From assembly GCA_030562195.1 (NCBI GenBank), contig CM060200.1, positions 20,933,023 through 20,997,022 on the forward strand: 64,000 bases of DNA. Direction: 5' to 3'. Below are positions 57,980-64,000 of this stretch, piece after piece; positions within the stretch are counted from its first letter, which is position 1, and each line of letters starts with the position of its first letter. The notes under the pieces are model-generated. The model was given only the letters and a program-made list of their open reading frames with translations. It was not told where the DNA came from and did no database searches. The DNA is from Nipponacmea schrenckii. Its lineage: Eukaryota; Mollusca; Gastropoda; Lottiidae. The position numbers and the translations under genes are program-made.

Positions 57980-59980
57980 TCCCACAGAACTTAATGTTCT
58001 CATTTTATCAACTATCATTGTACTTTATAATATATAACAGTATGAACGACTTTATTTTCTATAGTTGTAGCCATTAATAAATTTTCTTCGTTATTCCAGA
58101 AATTTGAAGCTGTCCTTTTTGATCCTGTACTTTCAATTAAAAATTTTTTAATAATGTTTCAAGTATTTCCCTAATGTAAATTATAGTTTTATGAATTTCT
58201 TTATTAGGTCCAAGAAGTTTTATATGATAACGTTATGATTTTGTTTTACTTAATTCATTACACATAACCACACAATTATTGTAAACATAACTTTAACCCT
58301 GTGCCAGTGCCTTATATTGAATAGTAACTTGTTACTTTTCAATCACCCTAATCTCATGTTCTGCTTTCCTGTCAGAATTTGTGTTTAAACAGATGCTATA
58401 GTTTCCGTAAAAATTCTTTCATGTAAACATACGGAGACTCTTTTCTCTGGCATACTTGATTCGTTGTCTCGATCTATCGCTTAGTGTACATCTGTTTATT
58501 GTTTATTAAAAGGTATGGGATTAGTTAACATTCAATATAACAACATAAACAATTTGATAACTTAATCATCACTTTTGTTTTTTATTTTTATGGCGGAGTT
58601 CAAGCATTGGTCGTCTAACAAACAACAAGTGAGTGTGAAAGATACACGATTGAATTATTGAAAACAACACAGCAAGACAATAATACCATCATATTGAAAA
58701 CAAATTGATAAACATAGGCATTCCTCCAATTTTTTGTTGTTACATATCGCTAGAAGTTCTTATCTCTTCCAATTATGTGTGATCCAACTGACTTATTTTG
58801 GCAGTATGTAAAATTTTCATATTTCTGAAAAAAAGTGCACGTTCATCCATGTATCTATATGATCAAACTGAATTTGACAGGTTAATTAAAAATTAACGTA
58901 CTTTGTTTTGTGTATTGCTTTACAATTACTCAATATTAGTTCAAACCTTCCCAAGCCATATTTCAGTCATCATTACCTAATAAGGTGCAGAAGAGTAGGC
59001 CGTAACACTCCATTTATTTTATTTCATTTTCATTTCCTAGGACATATTTCTCTATAACTAGTCGTTCATTTTGTTTAAATCTGTACTATAGTTTTCTTAC
59101 ACATAACGATTTTAAAATATTTACGTAATGTTTATGTAATCTTTTAAAATAGCTTTGGCATTTTAAAATTAACGGTTGTATCATTTAAGATAAAACCTCA
59201 GTTACGTCCACGGACACATTTCGCATACGTAAAAAAAAATCCCCTTTTAAGTTCAAGTATCAGAATAAACGCTCAAGCCTTGAATATGGTAATATCATTT
59301 TGGACTTTGACAACATTACTGTTAAGCAATGAAAATTGAGTTCTAAATCTTTTTTGTGGCTGATTGATTAACGCTATCCCAGATAACTGCGCCGGTATAC
59401 TCTTTCAGTTTAGAACTTTCGATTAGCCTTTGACATGGTTAGCTGCAACGTATACAAAGAAATATCTCGACCTATGCTTATACCAAAGACCTGAATGTCA
59501 CAGAAAATGGGTCATTGGACATTGACTTGGTAATTAAAATTGGGTTAGAGCAGTGGTAAAACATGTTCTAAAATACATGATAATTATGTTAATAGCTTAA
59601 AAAAACACTTTGTTAGTACAGTAGAAACTGGACTTAACCCATAAAATCAATAGAGCGAAGTACATAAACCTATATAGGTCTTATACAGGTAGCATATCAT
59701 ACGTTATAAAACAAACTCTTTTCACCTGGTCTTAATTGACTCTCAATGCTCAAAAACCTGTATAATTAGGTGAGGGTAATAGCCTTCAAGCAACCTATAT
59801 AACCTCTCTACTCAATCACCATACATAAACAGGTCAATATTGGAGCTGAAAATATCTGGGCACCTCACAATGATATGGTCAAGGGCATTGGCCAAAAGTA
59901 AATTGGATGGACTGAAAGCAACAAAATCTGCTTTTAGGAGGACCCCAACGCTTTATTATTGCTAAATAAACTTCATTAGC
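57980..59980. other. Intergenic downstream of the Penelope-like fragment
   Basis: AT-rich, no recognisable gene. At 58978-59032 only the 3' module of the SINE-like repeat (AATAAGGTGCAGAAGAGTAG, GCCGTAACACTCC) is present. Confidence 0.45.
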
Positions 59981-59989
59981 TCTAACTGC

Positions 59990-60312
59990 TTTTTTGGTAC
60001 TGTTGTTCTTCCTGTTTTTTTTTTGGTACTGTTGTTCTTCCTGTTTTTTTTTGTTTTTTTTGGTACTGTTGTTCTTCCTGTTTTTTTCTTTTTGTTTTTG
60101 TTACTTTGTTCCTTCCCTTTTTTTGGTCCCTGTTGTTCCCCTTTTTTTGGGTTACATTTGCTTTCCCTTTTTGGTCTTTCCTTTTTGTTTTTGGTACATT
60201 TGCTCTCCTGTTTTGGTACATTTGCTGTACCTTTTTTGGGTTTTTACAATTTGTCTTCCTGCTTTTTGGTACATTTGCTCTTCCTGTTTCTTTGGTACTT
60301 TTTGGTTTTACA
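59990..60312. repeat. T-rich minisatellite with GGTAC motif
   Basis: Degenerate tandem phrases of a T run, then GGTACTGTTGTTCTTCCTG or GGTACATTTGCTCTTCCTG, spaced roughly 20-45 bases. T-run length variation blurs the period. Both strands are open for over 100 codons here purely from the low-complexity composition (Lys/Gln-rich on minus, Phe/Leu-rich on plus); I do not call these genes. Confidence 0.8.
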
Positions 60313-62872
60313 CAGGATTTCAACTGATGTGATTTGTAAAACGTTATGTGCAAAATTTAAATGTTTCTCTAAAAAATTTTATGATGTAAACAATGGTGCA
60401 ACAATGATAACTTTTAAAATAAAATGGTGGGAATATGTATTTTGTCTGTCCCTGTTGCAGATACTATAACGTTACCTGGTCAGGACCAGAAGATATGACC
60501 ATCCGAAACAAATTTGTTTTACCTGAAATCAACGTTTTCAGTCTACTTATACTGACCAGCTGTCAGTCCAACAAGGGTACTGTAATATAGTTTCAATTGA
60601 ATATCTGATCTTACCACAACTTTAGAGCGGTTGATATTTAACGTGCCAAAAATCCAGGTCGTATTATGACCCTTTTACCTCTAATGATACATTGTTGATG
60701 TAGTTAATGACAGATTTTGATATATTAAAACAATAACAATGGTTTAATGAAGCTATTAATTTCAATGAACTTTATACAGAACCATAATGAGCTGATGTGT
60801 ATTCCATATTACCCTTGGTTTATTGAACTGTTACAAAAGCCAATCGAAGTAAGTCTACTTAGTCTCTTTTTATCTTGTTTTCGATTAAGCTGATAATAAC
60901 AAAGAGGCAGTGTTCTCCAACCTTCATTTTTAATCTACGGGTTGAGCTTCGTGCGTGAAGTTACATTTAAATATTGAAAGGTCTACATACATGCTCTCAG
61001 AAGTAAAATCTGGTCCTCGGGAGAAAGCAGGCTCAAGTGCTATAGTTTACGCTACTTATTACGAAGATAATTCTTGTAATCTTAAAGGGGTTTAGGCATC
61101 AGGATAGCAATTGGCTACTGCAACCGTGCGACGTAGTCTACAGAACCTTAATCATAATCTTAAAAGTATGGAGGTATTACGTTGCAACACAATCGAGAAT
61201 TTTGGTAACAATATACCTCCATATAGAAGAGAATGTCTCTCATTTTGTTATATCGCAATAATAATTTCCAACTTCTTTCTGACTAATCACCAAACTAAAC
61301 TCAAATGATTTTCTTATTCAATAAAAATGACGTTATCCGTGAAAATACAATCATAACCTGCTCTTGTTGACCTAATTAACAATAATGACCTAAATGACCT
61401 AACCTATTAAGAAGTAGTATTGATGTGTATATATGGTAATGTTTAATTAGGTTATCTTAATAAATCATACCGTAAAAGAAATCGGTTTGAACTATATATA
61501 AATTAAAAATTTAGTTTTTCGAGCTTCTGTGCCGTGTCTTAAAGGCATAAATATAAATATGCAGATTGCTCACAACCCTTTCATGACTTCATGGCAACAA
61601 AAAAAAGGGAAACTTTTTTGTTAAGTGTCTGTCCTACGCGAGACCCGAAGGCTCAAAATTAACCAAAAATATGCACTGCCTCTAATAGTTACATTAAGCT
61701 AGTTGGAAGATGTTTACAGTGGCATTAAGTGATAAAAGAGCATATTATACAGTCATAACTTAATTTCAATACGGAATCATAAAGTCATAACAAACCACGA
61801 TTCGCATTATCCTATTAACACGACCAAAATGTTAGTGTGGTCTACGTGACTTCATATCATGAAAGTAAATTAGTGCAAAGTTTGAAAAACATAAGCCCTA
61901 ATCATTAAAGGGAAATAACTCTATAAGAAACTGCGTCGTTGAAATTTAGCTGATTTACCAAGTAAAGGCACTTTGGAAATATCTTCACCTACTGCTTAGC
62001 TAGCGTATCGTAACGATGTTCATAATGTGTGGACTGTGATACTGTTGTCTACCGAATTGTAGACGGCATCCAGAGTAAGCATTATCACAAGTCTAGCTTG
62101 AATCACAAGCCACGGTCATTATTGAAGTATATCAGAAACTGGGACAACATCTTTATTCACTAAATCTCAAAAGTTCCATTCAAGAATCTTGATCAAAGAT
62201 ATTTACCACTCTGAATTAGACTACCCCCTGTACCCATTTGCCCCGCATTAATTTTACGGGGCAAAAGTTTTCGTCATAATTTTATCCAAATAAGACGCAG
62301 TAACTTGGTAATTCGGGTGTGGTGGATTGGTCAGACTCAAAGCAGGCTATGATGCTATTCGAAAGACTATTCTTTCAATTCCAAAAGAAAGAAATAATAT
62401 ATATTTCGGAATAATATGGACCCTACCATTTGGAACCCCCGCTGCTTGTCGGAAACAGTTGTTTTATATATATATTTTTGTATAATGTAATTATAAAGAA
62501 ACCGTGCATCATAATGCTTACCTAACAGGAGATAACATATAAAATTTCACTTCCTTGTCAACAATGTTAAAGGTGAAAATTGAAGGACCTCCGGTATAAT
62601 TTACAATTGCAAATCGGAATATACGCATAAAATATTTTAAAAGGTGAATATATTCAAAGTTTTCTAAATTTTTTTAGATCATAAACATTTTTTTATATCC
62701 GAATTTTAAATTTTTGAATAAATTCAATAGAATTTAAAATCTTGTTTGGGCTTGTTGATTAAATAGTTTAAAGTTTGTTGGATACGAGTTTCTCCCACCA
62801 TCTGTCGTGTTTAAACAACGCATAAAAAGAACAAAGTGATGAGAGGGTCTGCCCGGGCACTAGCTCATATAT
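60313..62872. other. Intergenic upstream of the GADD45-like exon
   Basis: AT-rich; short ORFs only and no recognised element. Confidence 0.4.
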
Positions 62873-62936
62873 ATCAACCAATCAAATGTCAGTATTTAAT
62901 TAACCCCGCCCACTCGATGATGTCGCCATATAGTAT
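62873..62936 (+). promoter_or_regulatory. Promoter of the second GADD45-like gene: CCAAT, GC box, TATA-like
   Basis: ATCAACCAATCA (62873-62884), CCCCGCCCAC (62904-62913) and TATAGTA (62929-62935) precede the ATG at 63026. The order CCAAT, GC box, TATA and the identical 12-base CCAAT block copy the arrangement at 24155-24210; CCAAT-to-TATA spacing is 51 here against 43 there. Confidence 0.55.
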
Positions 62937-63025
62937 TGAAACCATATAATCAGTTGTTGACTGGAAATTAAAGAAGCAATATTGTGGCATACCTGATCAG
63001 AATTGGATAATATCATCAATTAAAA

Positions 63026-63075
63026 ATGACTCTACCTGAAATGAAGGAATCCATGGAGATATTCAATTTACAATC
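63026..63075 (+). CDS. Putative first coding exon of a second GADD45-like gene (rest outside window)
   Basis: ATG at 63026 opens MTLPEMKESMEIFNLQ, then a donor C|GTAAGTAG at 63076. The exon is 50 bases long and leaves a two-base phase, exactly as exon 1 of the GADD45 gene at 24339-24388. Both begin M-T and carry an E-rich stretch with an M-E pair, and vertebrate GADD45A also begins MTLEE (established). The promoter layout is shared. In the first gene exon 2 lies 1.75 kb downstream, which here would fall beyond the window, so the conserved domain cannot be checked. Same strand, about 38.7 kb apart: a tandem paralogue is the simplest reading. Confidence 0.55.
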
Positions 63076-64000
63076 GTAAGTAGAACATTGAATTACCTTT
63101 GTTGCAAAAAAATGTAAGCCACGTAAACTTCATTTGTACAGTGCAGTTGTCTATATAAGATGAAACAAAGAAAATCGTACCAGGAGCGACCAGCATAACT
63201 TTTTACTGCCCTATGTGCACTTGAGGATGAAAGTAATCCCTTAAATGCATCGAATTACATAATGATCGCCTAAATAAGTGCATTTGTGATGCACCCATTA
63301 GTATGAAGCCTATCGTTAGCATATGTTGTGCACAACGAGATTTGCAGCACAATTAACTCTGGGTTGTGAGCGATTTAATTTTCAAGAATTGTGCATTTGC
63401 AATTCTCTGTTAAGATAACTCATCATCATGTAAAAGCTTTTGAGATATTTTTGTATTTTCATACACAAAAATGAGCTGGGAGCTTACAGACGACACTGAC
63501 CTACTTTTGACCCCTTGTTCCAGGTTGCTTAAAATGTCGCGTTTATTTGGTCTGGGTCGCAAAAGCTAATGAATTCAGTTTTTCTGAATACATCTACATG
63601 GGTTCGAAGCTTTCTTGAGAAGAATGATCCTGTTTTCAGTGATTTTCACACAAATAATTTTATATGAAAATACGAGACGAGGTTGACCTACTTTAAATCC
63701 TCTCAGTCGAATATCGAGTAGTTCACTCAACTAGCAGACGATATTTTGTTTTAGTCAGAAAAGCCTTTGTTCAATAAAAAAAAAAATGTATTACGGGATT
63801 TCAAAATATGCCGTTTATCGTTTATTGTTTTTCATACATATTATATGGACGAAGCTTTTAGCACGTGTGATGTATTAGGATCTTAATATAGCAGACGTCA
63901 GTATTACGTCACAATCCAATATATGAAGTAAATACCTTTAATAGAGGCGTTGACATGAAAAATGTCACATAGGAATTAAGAATGACAGACTTCCAAAGAG
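63076..64000 (+). other. Presumed intron 1 of the GADD45-like gene
   Basis: No ORF or acceptor-plus-exon matching GADD45 exon 2 is visible before the window ends. AT-rich sequence only. Confidence 0.35.

Noticed and set aside
59982..60469. ORFs over 100 codons on both strands as genes
   Set aside because: They arise from the T-rich minisatellite composition; no domain and no promoter.

Overview
This is eukaryotic, AT-rich, intron-bearing animal nuclear DNA. Two conserved animal genes (ELP3 and a GADD45) have short exons with GT-AG introns. Most of the remaining sequence is transposable-element debris. The dispersed repeats (elements bounded by TATACGCCCAC / GTGGGCGTAT, SINE-like fragments, Ngaro-type and Penelope-like retroelements, piggyBac) suggest a lophotrochozoan, most likely a mollusc. 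That assignment is inference; no species is claimed.

Layout. 194-7929 (+): the last 13 coding exons of ELP3; its upstream exons lie left of the window. Introns carry two GGGCGTAT-type elements, SINE-like fragments and a nested pair of TTAA-flanked MITEs. 8-24 kb: no recognisable conserved gene, but a cysteine-rich 120-residue ORF (minus strand, 10.3-10.7 kb), a perfect 116-bp tandem duplication (11.8-12.0 kb) and a foldback MITE with 64-bp arms (13.9-14.2 kb). 24339-27529 (+): a complete four-exon GADD45 gene with CCAAT, GC-box and TATA elements and a probable 3'-UTR intron. 30.2-32.2 kb: a 68-bp satellite array of about 30 units. 33.5-34.4 kb: one MITE inserted inside the terminal repeat of another. 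39.0-40.7 kb: a large inverted-repeat structure flanked by direct repeats.

43.5-53.7 kb is a nested transposon cluster. It holds a decayed Ngaro/DIRS-type retroelement on the minus strand (RT, RNase H, tyrosine recombinase and SGNH hydrolase remnants), an intact 682-residue piggyBac transposase, a GGGCGTAT element built of 161-bp repeats in alternating A/B types, and an ORF1 (gag-like) remnant of a Ngaro element interrupted by a further inverted-repeat insertion. 57.0-58.0 kb (+): the GIY-YIG end of a 5'-truncated Penelope-like element. 60.0-60.3 kb: a T-rich minisatellite.

At the right edge (63026-63075, +) there is an apparent first coding exon of a second GADD45-like gene. Its length, splice phase, opening residues and promoter layout match the first gene. 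No RNA genes, CRISPR arrays or prokaryotic features were seen. The most notable signals are the GADD45 pair, transposon ends abutting an ELP3 splice acceptor, and higher-order periodicity in both tandem arrays.
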